DNA of 64,000 bases from Enoplosus armatus (lineage: Eukaryota > Chordata > Actinopteri > Centrarchiformes > Enoplosidae). The stretch is from positions 21,292,784 to 21,356,783 of the forward strand of contig NC_092193.1 of assembly GCF_043641665.1 (NCBI RefSeq), written 5' to 3'. The translations under genes and the position numbers were made by a program. The number at the start of each line of letters is the position of its first letter. Positions within the stretch are counted from its first letter, which is position 1. This document shows, piece after piece, positions 9,846-23,286 of the stretch. The notes beneath the pieces are model-generated. The model was not told the DNA's origin. It worked only from the letters and a program-made list of their open reading frames with translations, and did no database searches.

Positions 9846-12800
9846 CTCAACACATACATGTCGCTCTTTATAATACGTCACCTGACTTCCTAAAGTCTTA
9901 TCTTGCGGCTGGCACTGAAGAACCACCCTCGGTCGGCACTCAACACTCGGGGCAGAAATCAGCCGCGAACGACCAGAGCTGTATCTGAAGGTAACAATCA
10001 ATGTCTCTCTTAGTCTGCTTGCTTTTTGTGTAGCGTATATAGGTTCTTGGTAGGAACGAAATTCAGCAGGATTGGATAGAAACTGTGTAAATCTTCCCCT
10101 ACACGCGCGCTAAAGGAACAGTTTTAGCTTCTCCTCTTAAAGTCGCGATGAAATGAAATATTCCCTTGAGATCCTGTCCCCGGTCATATTGTGCACCTAT
10201 CTGACAATATGAAAGAAAAAAAATACAAAAAATTCAATTTCTTGGTATTCTTATATCATTCTTGCTGTAAAACCAAAATATCTTCAACTTTTAGCCTACA
10301 GAGCTAACTTTCATTAGTCTGCGAGCTAGCAACAGCATGGTGCGTCGGTTAAGACGCCCGCTTTTCAGCATTCAAATCAAATTCCTCCCGATGTTACGTC
10401 CCGCCTGCCGATCCTGTTTCACTCGTGAAATACGTGTTAGATACTCTCAAAATGCCGTTTCATCTCAACTGTGAGTGAATATGTGAATAACATATTCTTC
10501 AAACTAGGACGAAATCCATAAAATAACGCTTACCACCACAAATCTCTCCCCTCAGCTTCTTTCTCTTGGTCGTCATGGACAGCTTCTGCAGTGACGGGAC
10601 AACGGGAAGTGATGAAGGACAAAAATAATGTAGGCCTGCATGTGTCCCTCAGACTCGCCCCGTCGTGCCCTACTTTTAGGACAAATTCAAACGGCTTAAA
10701 TAAAGTGACCTTTGCGGTCAATAACTGCCCTCTGTCTGCTCTTCAGCAATGGACTGTGGTGGCTGTTATATTCAGTGGAAGCTGGAAGAAATGTTATTAA
10801 CACAGACAAACAGATATTTGAATGGAATACAGGTATGTATGGCGAGTGCCAGTCATCGTCTACGGAGGTTTAGCAGCAATTGCTAAAGTACAAAACAACG
10901 CATTTCTTTGCACTGTCCAGAAAGTGGGTGTTTCCTTTTGAAAGTGGTTGCAAATCATTACAGACGGCCATGCTGTGTGCTGTTTTTCTATCCACCGTTC
11001 GCTAACTATAGTAACCAAGTTCCAACCGTCATCGTTTTAGGTGAAGGTAGGATTGTGTTGCAGGAGCATCTAAAAGTGGAGCTGATTTCTGAGAGAAAAC
11101 GTCTTCATTCAACCCATTCCAAGTGACATTTATCCTGACATTTAACAGAATTGGAGCACTTTGGCAATACAGGTGTTTGACGTGTCTATGAAAGTAGGGA
11201 GGGTATCAGGTGTATGCTGCTGCAAGAAGTGTGAAATGTTTAGAATCTCTGCAAGTGGAGCACTTACCCGGAGGGCTCCTCTGCACAGTGACTCTTGTGA
11301 CTAATGACCCTCAGCAGAGGGAAACCATGAGCAGTAAATGTTGTATGCGCAGTAGTCTCAGAAACTAATCTTCTCTGCTTATTTAAATTGCATTGTGTCC
11401 TTTATAGTTTCCTCCCTCCCCTTTCTGTAAACAGGATTTAGGGCTGTTAATGGAGACTGTCCTCACCAGAAATACGACAGCGTCGGTTTTGTGTTCAAAG
11501 GCAGCCTGTCCCACAGTGTGTTTTCCCGACGAGCGCCCCCCCCCCCTGCGTTCGTGCATTAAAAGCTCTGTGCTGGCTCACCAGCAAAGGCTGAAGAAAA
11601 CCTCTTATTCGAGCCGCAAAAAAATATTCAAGGATCTTTTATTAACACCCCGACAAGAGCAATGCACTTCGCTCAGTGTTTCATCGGGCTCATGAAAATC
11701 ATTGATCCTTGAATATATTTTTATATGCCACAAACACCTCCAACCATGTGCTTCAGGTACATGCTGTGCGCAAAGATTTTTTTTCTCCTTGAAGAAAACC
11801 TCTTTCACTGTGTTTGGCTGAGTGATCCATAATGGAGAGCATGGGTCATGTCACATTTCCTAAAGTCAGTGTTGCTGTACCACAGTAACTCCGCTTCTGG
11901 TTTCTGGCCAGGACTCCTGGCATCAACAGACTGACCTGGGGGCTGTGTCTCCATGAGGGCCTGTACATATGGTACCTCTGATCTCAAGTGACCCAGGACT
12001 GTATTGCACCCTGTCAAAGTCATTTATTTCACTCAAGTAGGTACTCATCTCCCTGGTGTTACCTCAAACTATTTGTTTTTAACCAATGTCCCGGTGATGA
12101 TAAATGATAAATTATTATTCCCCAGAGGGTTTATAGGTTTGCTAGAGACCTGAGGTATGGAAGAATCATTTCTTATTCGTGGTATGATGCACAATGCGAA
12201 TGATAGCGGTTCACTGTTACTATGAATAAACACAGACACAACATGACTGTACGGCACCTGGGTGTCCGGTTAAGTGAAGAGCAGTTTATTCACGTGGGCA
12301 GGATGTAAACAAAAAGATACTTGAGTAGCTGTTGTATGACCCCGTGTTTTTGGAACTTGACCCATACAAGGGACAAAGGTCGGGGGTATCTGAGCCTCTG
12401 CTGCATTGATTTTAGGCACACATTCAAATATGTTGTTTTGGCAAAAGAACTAAGCCCTCAGTAATGACACTAGGCTGTGAGGCAACTTGCTGACACTGGC
12501 ATAGTGGCCACACTCGGTACTACAACTTCTGGTAGCAGCATGTGATGTGCACAGTCATTGGAAAAGGAGCGCCTGTAAAACTTTAAATACAGTTTTTCGA
12601 GTGTCTCAAACAGCCCGTAAAGACTAAATAATATAATATAATATATTTAATATAATAATAATATATTTGGAAAGTCTAGAAGAGTCCTATAATATAATAA
12701 ACAATTTCATCCCATTCATGGAAAGTCAACAGGCTCAACCGGCTTTCAACCAGCGTAAAAGCTGTAAAAGGACTCTAGTGAGCATGTTCTATGGGCCCAA

Positions 12801-15800
12801 AACCACAGAAGCGTGAGGTTCATAGGAACTATGGTCTATTTCGACTTGGGTTTCACTTTTTGTCCCTCTGGCCGTCAGTTCTTATCGGTTATGAACATTG
12901 CTGAGCTCTTGAAAAGTGGCGTCTCACTAAAAGCAGGCCTAACAAAGCAGCAAACACAAGCCGACATGTGATCGCACACAGGTCGTAAACAGGCTGACGG
13001 CTTTGCCAGATTAGCTACCACCACAAGTGACCGCACCCGCAAACCCTAATTGCACCGGATAATTGTGGGTTTGGGTTGTAATTTTACCAGTGATCATCCT
13101 TCATGCTTGTTGCCCCATTGGATTGATTTTTAGCGATGTCAAAATGTTCTGAGCATTTCATCATTTACATTTACACGCTTGCAGTCCATAGGTAAGATGT
13201 TACATTGAGGTGAAGGCCCACCATTCGGCGGCACTATGCGTAGTCAAATGTTTGAGGTGGCTCGGACACTCTGGGCCTGACCAGTAAGAGAGAGTAAATG
13301 CAGGGCTCGTTGCTGCTGCTGCTGTTGGAGTATCTGATGATGGCTCAACTTTTTCAACTTGATGCTGTTGCCATGGTCACCACACAAAGTGAGCCACACA
13401 TATGAGGGAAAATCATATCGAAGCTGATTTTACTGCTTCCCTGAAGTATACACCTCTTCACCAGCAGTGAACAAACACGTCAATGAAGAGGAACGTCAGC
13501 TTTTCGAGTCTGAACCCACAAACAAGGTTTTTAGTTTGCAAAACTTGCTGTATTAACGCTGCTGACTATTTTCCTCTACATTAGGCTAGACCCTGCTCTG
13601 TTTAGCTGCCCGATGAGATTAGAGTAGGCGGATAGCAGGAGCCTGTGGTGTATGGTACAGGTCAATAGAGCTGCCGGCAGGGGAGTTGCACAGTGCTGCC
13701 GCCCGTTCAAAATGCAAAACCTTGATGTTGCCGGGTGGCAGACGCAGCAGCAACTGTCTAAAAGCACCTTGACTGAGGATACGCAGGTGGTCCCTGTGTA
13801 AAACTACCCAAAAGAAACATACAGTACTAGAACTCCACAGTATTGAAGGCGGTGAGGTTCTTCGGAAGTGCTATTGGGCCAGTGTAGAGGATTGATCATC
13901 ACTTTGTTCAGGGAACCTAAGAACACCAATATACACGGAGCGATTGAGTTTGTCGATCCATGCTGAGAAAGGGTTGTCTCTCTGCTTTCCTTTGACACTC
14001 TCCCTCTCTACATATAGGTTGCATATAGGTGGCCCTCTTTGTTCCTCACAGCTGATCCGCTGCTTTCCATCAACCACACAATGAGAGAACGAGTGACGTT
14101 AAGAGCATGGTGAGTGGAACAAAAGAGGGGCCGAGCGACCGAGGAAATAAGGCAAGGAAAGGACGACAAATTGAGACAGAGAAAGAGGCAGACAGGCTGG
14201 CTGACATGCAAATATTCCCCAACGGAAGAAGCCGTCCCTCGTGATAGCGATCCTGTCATCTGAGCGAGAGCCTGAACAGAAGAGGACGGCACACAACGGA
14301 ACAGGACAGTTTATCCTGTTGGGCAGAGCGAGGGGAGCGCTGCCACGATTCGGAGGCAGACACACAGACACAGGGGGTGGAGAATATGCATTGCAGTGTC
14401 TCTTAGCTGTTAGCTCCTTTCACGTCAATTACCCAACGCAGAAACAATGTCGCACTCTGTCATGGGAAAACACGTTTCGCGTTATCGTGATTACGGACAA
14501 TTAATCATGTCAGTCGCCCGACACAAAAGCAATTAAAAATGTACTTGAGCTTTCCAACGTGTGAGGGTTTGGTTCTTATCCTTTATATGATATATATTTT
14601 ATAAGTTGAATACAGCTGGACTGTGGGAAATTGCGATGGTCATTTTTCACCATTTTCTCACATTTCATACTCTGATTGATTCATTAAAGGGTTGCAAAGG
14701 GTTTACCAACACTGAATCCCTATTTCAAATTTGTATTTGATATCCTTGGTGTTACTCCACATAGAAACATGGGAATCTATATGTTTATGTTATGGCCAGC
14801 AGCTTGATTTATTTCAGCTTTGTCGTGGTATTTCCGTCTATTTGCCTCAAGACTGTGCGACCCACAAGCCTTGGCTGCTGTTGCTATGAAGAAGAAGCCA
14901 GTCAGAGAAATGGTGAATTGAAGTGATTGGACGTTCCTGACCCAAACGCACCTTGGGAGTCGTCCTTCACTTCCATTTCTTTTAGCAAAGAGCCAGATAT
15001 TTCCCAATGCAGCTGCTCACCTTTGTTGTCAACTGGGAGAGTTTCATGTCGATCAAAGTGTCGGAAACTCTCAGACAGTCGGACGGACAAAGTGCAATGG
15101 AAACAGACTTGGCGAATAAATGATGACTTAAATGGACATCTGTGTGGAGGGATGAGGAGACTGTGTACATGAAACAAACCATATTCCCATCACATATTCC
15201 ACATCGTCGTTTCGTCTCCAAAGGTTTTCCAGGAAAGTGCAACTTGTTGTCAACAAGCTTCTGGCTTTCCAAGTCGGACATCTGGTCGTGAAAAGGACTT
15301 GCAAGTTTATAGTAGTAAAGGTCGAGGTAACTACTCCCTCAAAGTTTCCCTCGTCAGTCCTGAGTCCTCTTGGGACCGCTACTTGGACAGTGTGTTGACC
15401 GTTGTCCCATTCAGAGCTCATTCGGTGCCCATGACGTCTGAGTTGGCTTTGTCGACGATCTGATACACAAACAGCACAAAAACTATTAATGGCACCCAAC
15501 TGGAGAATTAGCACCGCCGTCGGTTTATCTTGCTGCCCACAACTCCTTATATGTGCGTAACAGCGGTGGATGGAAACATGCATTAATAAGCATTTTCTTT
15601 TGCTGATTTCCTGGTCAACATGCGCACAATAATCTGGATTTTTACTTCTAGAACCTTAGGTGCTGGAAGGAACTCTTCCCACTTCGCATCTTTATAATCT
15701 GCAGATGAATCGATATTGGAAACGTGTTGCGACCCTTGTAAACATGCAGAAAGTCCCACTGGCAAAGTTATAAAATCCAAAATCTGGATGTAAAGAATGG

Positions 15801-16843
15801 TACCGTTTGTAGCACACAGAAAAAACTGATGGATTCTTGGATTTACATTTTGTTTTTATTCATGAATCCATATTAATTGCACAAAAAGTCTATAGTGTAC
15901 AGTCACAGTCAGTCACACAGACAGCAACCAGCAGTTTTGTAATTTCTCTCTGCTGAGCCGCAAAAACTGGAGCGTCCTGGTTTCCCAATGTATGGCTTTG
16001 AGGCAGTCCTGCCTCTGTTGGATCCCCATATGATGTGACTGTGTTGAGTCTGGAAGAGGGCAAGATGATACATTCCGTGTTTGGCTGAAATGCTCAAGAA
16101 CCCCTGACCTATAAAGTGTTAGAAGGGAGCGCTAAATCTGACAGGCTTGGCTCGACTTGAAAGGTGCTGAACTCGGAGGTGAATCTGTCGAGAGGGCTGA
16201 TAACAATGTCAACAAACTGAAAAGTTGAAACGCTGCCGCGTCTCGCTCCAAGTTACAGCTACGATTGAACCACGTACCGCTTGGTGAGCGTACAATATTT
16301 TATGTGTTTGTAACTTGTACGTAAAGCAGCTCTTGTACAACCCACAGGCAAACCCGCTCTGATGTGCCAGTCAGTCGTCTCTATAATGACGTGCTTTTGA
16401 TTCTCCTCAGTTTGAAGAGCTCCGTGTTTTAAAAGATGTAAATGTTCTTGTATTAAGCGAAGTTAATATGACACGACTGGCTGCTGACTTTGATTTTGTG
16501 TGATGAAAAGGGAATGCTCCGTGTTGAGGAAAGAGAGAAAAACCTGAGCATGTGTGGTAAATACTTCAGTGTTTGGCTGGATGAAATAACAGAAACACAT
16601 ATAAAACAACAGCAAAAATGGCCATTCACTTTAATTTTAACGTACACCTCTCTGACACAGTGTTAACAGAAACGTTGAGCTACAGTACATACATTGACTT
16701 CACCTGATTTAACACACAAGTGCGTGGTCCGAAACGGCCTCACCATCAGTTACGTAACAAATTAAAAAAAAATAAAAATACTAGAAAGCATAATTACAGC
16801 GGCAACTTCGCTTCCCTTTGCTGCTTGGACTGTTCAATCAAGA
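9846..16843. other. intergenic DNA without a supported gene
   Basis: About 7 kb of mixed sequence. It includes a C11 run (11536-11546), an ATA-rich low-complexity stretch (about 12630-12670) and several short open frames with no recognisable motifs. The longest, 15128-15583 on the minus strand (151 codons), has no start context or family resemblance I can name. No LINE, Tc1 or hAT signature was recognised. Confidence 0.5.
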
Positions 16844-17052
16844 TGTAAACAAATCCTGCACCCAGCCGTTTGGCGAACTGACCCACTTATACCACAAACA
16901 AGTTGGTAATATCCCAAGTTAGAGGCAGCGATGCGGGGTCAACAACCGTCTGGTCGTGTTGCTAGTGGATGACAATTTAGCAGCTAACTAGCGGTCCCTG
17001 GCATCCTTGCTGAGTTTGTCTTGGTATGGTACTCTCTCAGTTTGCTTCTGCT
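16844..17052 (+). repeat. dispersed repeat, copy 1 of 2
   Basis: About 209 bp running from TGTAAACAAATCCTGCACCC to TTGGTATGGTACTCTCTCAG and TTTGCTTCTGCT. It is closely matched by 19178-19389 in the same orientation. Similarity begins and stops sharply at both ends, so this is either a young dispersed element or a local segmental duplication. There is no coding potential. Confidence 0.85.
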
Positions 17053-17392
17053 AATGTATCAATGTACACACAAATTGTTTACAACATTTACAACAGAAAT
17101 GTGCCAGGAATTAGTCAGACATCGGTTAGTAGGATGATATATCAATCCCCATCCCGAGTCCCGTCATATTGGATATCTTCCGGTTCCAAGTCCAATCTGA
17201 TACTATGTATGTGGCACACTTTTTTTAAATTTTTCATGAGCTGCTCAATCTACTGAAGGTAGTCCTGGTAAAAAAAAAGAAATGAATGATCTGATATTAA
17301 TACAAGTTTAACCCGGGAGAGTGCGACTCCTGAAACTGATCTGACATGATGATGATGCTCAATCTGTTGGAGTAGCTGGAACTACAGAAACA

Positions 17393-17438
<46 letters not shown>

Positions 17439-19177
17439 TGCACTGAGCATAAATGAAGTTTCCCTTTGGCCTGTTGTCAGGTTACTCACAGAATGAATGA
17501 ATGTTTTATACACTGCTCTTTGCTGAGAGAGAGTTAACAGTCAGAGCTCAGTGAATCTGTTATGTTATTTTATCAAATCCAGGTGTCAGAACTCAGAGTC
17601 AGTTGCACCGGTGCGCACAAATGCTTTCACACACACACACACACACTCAGGCATGGGCGGCAAAAGGCTGCACTGAAGAGCCTGTCTGCTGTAAAGGGGA
17701 GAAGCGCTGCAACACTAGCAGGTTGAGGTCAGAACACGGCAAAGAAATTATTTGATCCATTAAAGCATTCCCTGATTGGTCCTTATACCAATCCTTAGGA
17801 TCGACTCTGGACGTCTCCACTAAATTGGGAGGGTTGATACTTGACACCACTTTTTGCCTATAACTCTACGGCCTCGCCAAATTTGAGCGCCTCCTCATTT
17901 TAACAAAGACAAACAACAGCGACATGTCCCATGAAGCCTGGTCTCACTGGATTTTTAAAAAAGCTAGTACGTCGACAGAAAAGTGTTGCAGATTCGAAAA
18001 AGGAAAAGGGTGAAACAGCCAAGCCAAGCCATTCAATGACACCATTTTCTTCTAACTCTGAATAAGCACTAAGTCGCACGCTGAAACTCACATATTGATC
18101 GGCAAAGCATCGATCTCAGAGCCTTTCAAACTGTGGCGCCTCTCGGTAAACCAGACCGAAACACACAGTAACACAATTACAAGTAAAACATACTTTTTTC
18201 CCCTCACCAGTTCCTATGAAAAACCATCCAGCGTGTTATTAAAAACCACGGCTCTGAGCAGATCACTACATGCATATATCTAATTATGTACTTTGCGCTG
18301 GAAGGGATGTGTCCCTCTTGATATTAAACATTTTCCGCATCCCATCACTTTTGCAGATCGTGCAGTTTGCTGCACAACAACTCCACATCATGTTTCCTTC
18401 GCGCGTAATACCTCAATAATTCTTTTTGTTTTCTGCCTCCAAGCTGCAAGTGCATCTGCAGGAAACACCTTTCATTTATGTAGCTGAGTAATGTTGAGCG
18501 CACTGCTAAGGCATCATAAATGTCACCTAAACTTTCTTTTAAGATAAGTCACAACTGGTGTTCTACATAAAATACGACAAAGTACCTTTAGAGAGTGCTT
18601 CTGTGGTGGACATAAATGAACAAATCAGGTTCAGAATTGAGTAGTGTCACAGTTTGCTCCTCAGTTCCCCTAAGCCCCCCCCCCCCAGGCCATGTTCTTT
18701 CCTTCACATCTCCACACCTGCCAGCCTCATTCACCCACACACCTGTTACCATTTCCCTCCTCAGCCCTGCTGTCACCTGCACCTCATTCCCTAATCACCC
18801 CTCACTAGTCGCACCAGTTTTGGACTCTGATCCTCGCCTGCTCCTTATCGGCTTTGTTTGCCTGTTTGGACTGCCGTCTCCGGTTTTTGAACTTTGTCCG
18901 TCCTCGTCTCCCTGGTTTCGCAAATAAGTGACAGTTTGTTTATTTCTTGTTTCGCCCTCCATTCCTGTCAGTTATAATAACATTTTACTCAGTTAATTGT
19001 TAAGATCAGACAACAAAGCCCCAGGTGTTAATAGAACAAATAGAATAAAATAATAAAGAACTATTCCCCAAACTGGCCATTACATGTCCAAACTGTCTGG
19101 TATACCAGGTTACCAGTGAACCCTGCAAGGTAGCAGACTGCAGCATATATCCAAAGCACCCTTTTAATCATGGTGGG
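17053..19177. other. intergenic DNA between the two dispersed repeat copies
   Basis: It holds the TA microsatellite, a short CA run near 17630-17646 and a C12 run at 18675-18686. The part from about 18630 to 18990 is pyrimidine-rich (CACACCTG, CACCTGCACCTCATTCCC, GCCTGTTTGGACTGCC, GCAAATAAGTGACAGTTTG). It reads like fish LTR or SINE-type repeat sequence, but I cannot name it. No gene is seen. Confidence 0.45.
17396..17434. repeat. (TA)n microsatellite
   Basis: 39 bp of uninterrupted TA/AT dinucleotide, followed by GTATTG. Confidence 0.95.
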
Positions 19178-19389
19178 TGTAAACAAATCCTGCACCCAGC
19201 AGTTGGCGAACTGACCCACTTATACCATAAACAAGTTGGTAATATCCAAGTTAGAGGCAGCAATGCAGGGTCACCGACTGTCAGGTCATGGATCAGTGTT
19301 GCAAATAGCTGACTATTTAGCAGCTAACTGACTGGTCCCTGGCGTCCATGCCGAGTTTGTCTTGGTATGGTATTCTATTTGCTTCTGCT
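19178..19389 (+). repeat. dispersed repeat, copy 2 of 2
   Basis: The same unit as 16844-17052, starting TGTAAACAAATCCTGCACCC and ending TTTGCTTCTGCT. Small indels and substitutions lie in the middle, around the variable GTCAGGTCATGGATCAGTG part. Flanking sequences differ from those of copy 1. Confidence 0.85.
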
Positions 19390-22300
19390 CCTCCAGTTCG
19401 ACCATTTAATGGGTTGAAATCTCCTGTTGTTCACTGCAGCTATACCTTCAAAATGGCGCCTCGGTGACATCACCGGTAACTGACATACTGATCGGAGGAG
19501 GGGAATTTCTCATTGACTGTGCCTCCTCTGGGTTATTTTCTTATATCAGGCCTCGTGTTGTGTCTTGTTTTACACGTATTTACATGTATTTTTAATACCG
19601 ACTGCCGCTCTCGCTCATATTTGATTGGTTTGGCAAAGTCAAATCCTCCCCCACAGAAAATGGCAAACATAAAGTCAGTGTCAGAGTGAATCACCACTGG
19701 AAACAAAATGGCTTTTTAGTCAGAATATCAGGCTGTTTTCCGTGAGCCATCAGAGTCTCTGCAACACCACACTGCCCACCTTTTATCAGTCTTTCTAAAC
19801 ACCACTGGCACACCACTTTTTCCCTCAGTCTAAAAGAGCAATATTTCTTGTCAGAGTGAAATAAAGTTTAGAATGGATTATTTATCCCCCCTGCCAAAAC
19901 TACTTAGAGCTAAAGAACAAGTCAGGGAGAGAGAAAGGACTGGGGAGAGGCGAAGTGTGGGGGAAAACAGAGAGAAATTGGCATGCAAGCATTTGTCCAT
20001 GGTCGGGCAAAGATCGGTGAATCGATAGGCTGATGGAGGGCTGACAGAATGACAGCTCCATGCCGATCGCTGAAGGACGTTGAGGAAAAGCGGGGCGAGT
20101 TGGAGAGAGAGGAGGGAGGGGGTGAAGAAACAGAGTGTTAGCAAAGGTAGAAGAGAGAGAGAAGGGGGGGGGGGGGGGCTGACAGCCAGCAGTAATGAAT
20201 GATAATTGTTCATCAAGTGGACGCACTCAGTATGTGGGGGCGAACATTCACTCCAGTCATTTCTTCAGCCTACCACACATCAGCGTCACGCCTTTCAGCA
20301 CACACACACACACACAAGCACCCCCCCCCCCACACACACACACACATACAAGCACCCCCCCCCCCACACACACACACACACACATACATTGTTGCCACAG
20401 GAGCTAACATCTACTGACAAATATGCATTCAAACACCGGCATGGCCTGCACAAATATTAACTCTGCAATATCATGTTCATAAAATACATTTTCTGCATTT
20501 TTTTTTTTTTTTTAATGCTTATAGATTGGGCGAAGGGAGTGTGTGCTGCCCAGTGCAGAAGTTCATTTCACCGACTGGCCAGAGCGAAAATATGCAAGTG
20601 TTAGTTTGGACCCACGGCACTGTAACAAAGGATGAGATAATCTTACACATAATAATCATTTTGGGTCTGCAGCATCATTAGCAAGAGGTCGCAGACTGGT
20701 CACATTTGGACAGCCTGTTTCATTTGTATCATTGCAACCTAATCTTATATTATTATATTATTATTATATTATATGTTCATATGCAACAATTTTTTAATTA
20801 CTTGACAAAATAGTCTTACCACAAGTTTGGCCAGTTGTCATGGAATTGAGCTCGGAGGTTTGTTCTTAACCTTGGAAACAGAATTTATTAGTTTGGGGAA
20901 ACATTTATATAGAATGCATCTTTAAAAAAACCTATCTAAATCCATATAACGGCATCACAACATGCACGTCGACCTTGCTGACCTCCTTTACTTTGCACTG
21001 CGCTTAATACTGTCACACTACTTACGCCATTAGCACTTAATGTTGCCACTGAATGGAAATTACTAATGCAGAATGGTTGCATAGAAGGAGATATAGGTTT
21101 GGCCAGCAGGTGTTCTTCAGATGACTCCAAAGTGGTCACCACAGAGAGGACAAACCCCACCCTACTTAATCAGCCAGAAAGAAAAGGAAGCGTTTCTATT
21201 AAAAAAACAAAAAAACAACAACAGAGGATTGGGCGGGTGCTCTGTCAAACTCCCTGCTGGGAAGCCAGTGAGGGATCATGCTCTTGTCACAGCTCTAGCA
21301 GTGGTCCGGGCGTCTTGTGTAAGGGGTGGCGGAATCTGGGCGAGCACTGTTGGTCAGAGAAGACACATGGCTGTCAACAACCTCTCCGGTCCAACAATGG
21401 AGTTAGCATTGGCAAGCGCAGGGGTCGGGGAGAAATGCCAGAAAGATTATAATACTCTATAATTTAACAGGGAACAATCCAAATTCCAAGTTGGAACATT
21501 TACTCTGCACCGTGCTGCAACTGCTTTTAATTTGAAGTTCTGGGGTGCAAGTGTGAGCCATTTACTAAGGCTGTTTTTTGTGTAAGGCACTTAATTTAAA
21601 AAGGTACTCCACAAACATAACGGCCTTGTCTTGCTTAAAGTAGGACAGCTGCATATGAATGTAACTTGGAGGAGACGGGTTTTATTTGGGAGACCACGCA
21701 CAGGTCAGTGTAGTTTGTCTCAGTGTTACTCAGGATAGAAACGAGTCAAGAGTCTCACTTGTAATTATAATTCAGAGGTTTTCAAACTCTGAGGCGCGCC
21801 TCCCCGCCAGAGGGAATGACGCTGGGCAAAAAAACTATGTGAGGCGAAAGGGACAGGTGCATGCTGCAAGTCAGTTATTGTAGTTTGGCCGTTGATTTGC
21901 CCCCGTTTGTCAGCACGGTCATCCGTTGGAGCTGCAGCAGTGGCTGTGTCATACAGTTCATTGAGGCAATTACGGTACTTTAGAGCCTGATTGCCACAAT
22001 ATGTGCCAAAATCCGTACTCCTTCTCGGGGTCGTAAGTCAGTCACCTCTGAACACGCAGACATTATACACACTGAAGTGATTCAGGATATCGTTATCCCT
22101 GATGTCCATCGCAAAACAGACACTCCTTAGTACACCAGAGCTGAGAATCATCACGTTTTTTTTAAAGTTTTTTTTAAAGCTTTTTACATCCCCCCAAATC
22201 CCCTGTATTCCAAAACTTAGACCACGATCAGCCCCCAAACCGAAGACTAAGAATAAGTATAAAAACAGTAAACAGTATAAATTCTTCCCACAAAGTTCCC

Positions 22301-23153
22301 TCATTGTTATCCCCACATATTCCAACTTCACATTTTGTTCCTTTGTACCTACACATATGTATCTGTCCTGGATTACTTTACTGGTGCACTGTTAGTACAA
22401 ATAAATACACTGTAAATTGGGAAGAACTATTCTGTACAGTGCATGTTGTCATCTAAAGGGTAACCCGCTTTTATTATGTGCTCTCTCTCTGTCTCTACTT
22501 TCTTTGACTTCATTGTAAAATTGTCCTTTTGTTGCGTTTTTGTTGTTATTGGTTTTCAGAACAGAGGTGTTTAAGTTAAAAACCGCTAGAATAACAAGGC
22601 CTGCAACTCCATACTCAAATGGCAGATTGAAAAATAGTCCAGAGCACACAAAAATGAAGCAAGACAGTCAAGCAATCAGCCTTCAAAGCCTTTCTTTGGT
22701 GCAAAGTACAGTATTATGTCAGTATAAGGTAGTACTCTTAACACTTCTCTATACAAATCTTGTAATGAAGGCCCATCACTGGATGCCCAGTTATTACTAT
22801 ACAGATGAGTCAGCTGCAGGAAGGAAGAAAAGCAGAAAACTGGAACAAAAAAAGAAATGAGAAGGAATGGGCTCAAATGAAGATGGAGCGAAAGATGGAG
22901 AGAGGAATTTGCGAGGGAGGGAGAGTGAAGGAACTAAATTCAGACTTTAAGGGAGAAAGAGACTCGAGATACCGAGACTGCGAACAGCAACACTGAGAGC
23001 TACTACTGTCAGAAACAAGGGAGCAAAGAGAAAATGGGAGTGCACAGGGAATTGACTCACCATCATCATATCCCGAGGACACGGAGTAGAGAGGAGACTT
23101 GCACCAGCTATCTTGAAAATAATGAAATAAACAGCAGAGGAGTGCGAGCTGAC
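19390..23153. other. intergenic DNA without a supported gene
   Basis: It includes a G15 run (20164-20178), the compound CA/C11 microsatellite (20300-20394), an A/T-rich block near 20740-20770, and a possible hAT-type end near 21775-21850 (words such as AGGTTTTCAAACTCTGAGGC). A purine-rich block lies at 22805-22975. No splice-bounded coding exon was recognised. Confidence 0.5.
20300..20394. repeat. compound (CA)n / C11 microsatellite, duplicated unit
   Basis: CA repeats alternate with the word ACAAGCA followed by eleven C (20321-20331 and 20355-20365), so a unit of about 34 bp is present twice. It could arise by slippage or unequal exchange. Confidence 0.9.
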
Positions 23154-23286
23154 CTGACTTGATCTCTGCAATCTGCTTCGGGCTATCGCACATGGCGTAG
23201 AGGAGGACCAGCAACAAGACTTCTGTTAATGGGTACGGCTCATTTTGAAGCGCAGAACAAAAGGTCCGGAAATCTTTGAGGTATCT
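23154..23286 (-). other. exon-like open stretch of unknown family
   Basis: On the minus strand, the 133 nt between a CCCTCAG acceptor and a CAG/GTCAGC donor encode about 44 residues, including YLKDFRTFCSALQ, PLTEVLLLVLLYAMC and DSPKQIAEIKS. The residue mix (amphipathic leucine run, charged ends, no low complexity) looks like real protein rather than chance. The open frame continues further upstream without recognisable content. I cannot assign a family and see no matching neighbouring exons, so it may be an isolated exon, a gene relic or chance. Confidence 0.22.

Noticed and set aside
10334..10390. tRNA-like stretch (GTGCGTCGGTTAAGACGCCC)
   Set aside because: There is no matching B box or cloverleaf; the downstream ATTCAAATC is too far from consensus.
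15128..15583. 151-codon minus-strand open frame
   Set aside because: No motif, splice context or residue pattern supports it as a gene; length alone is not enough in 64 kb.
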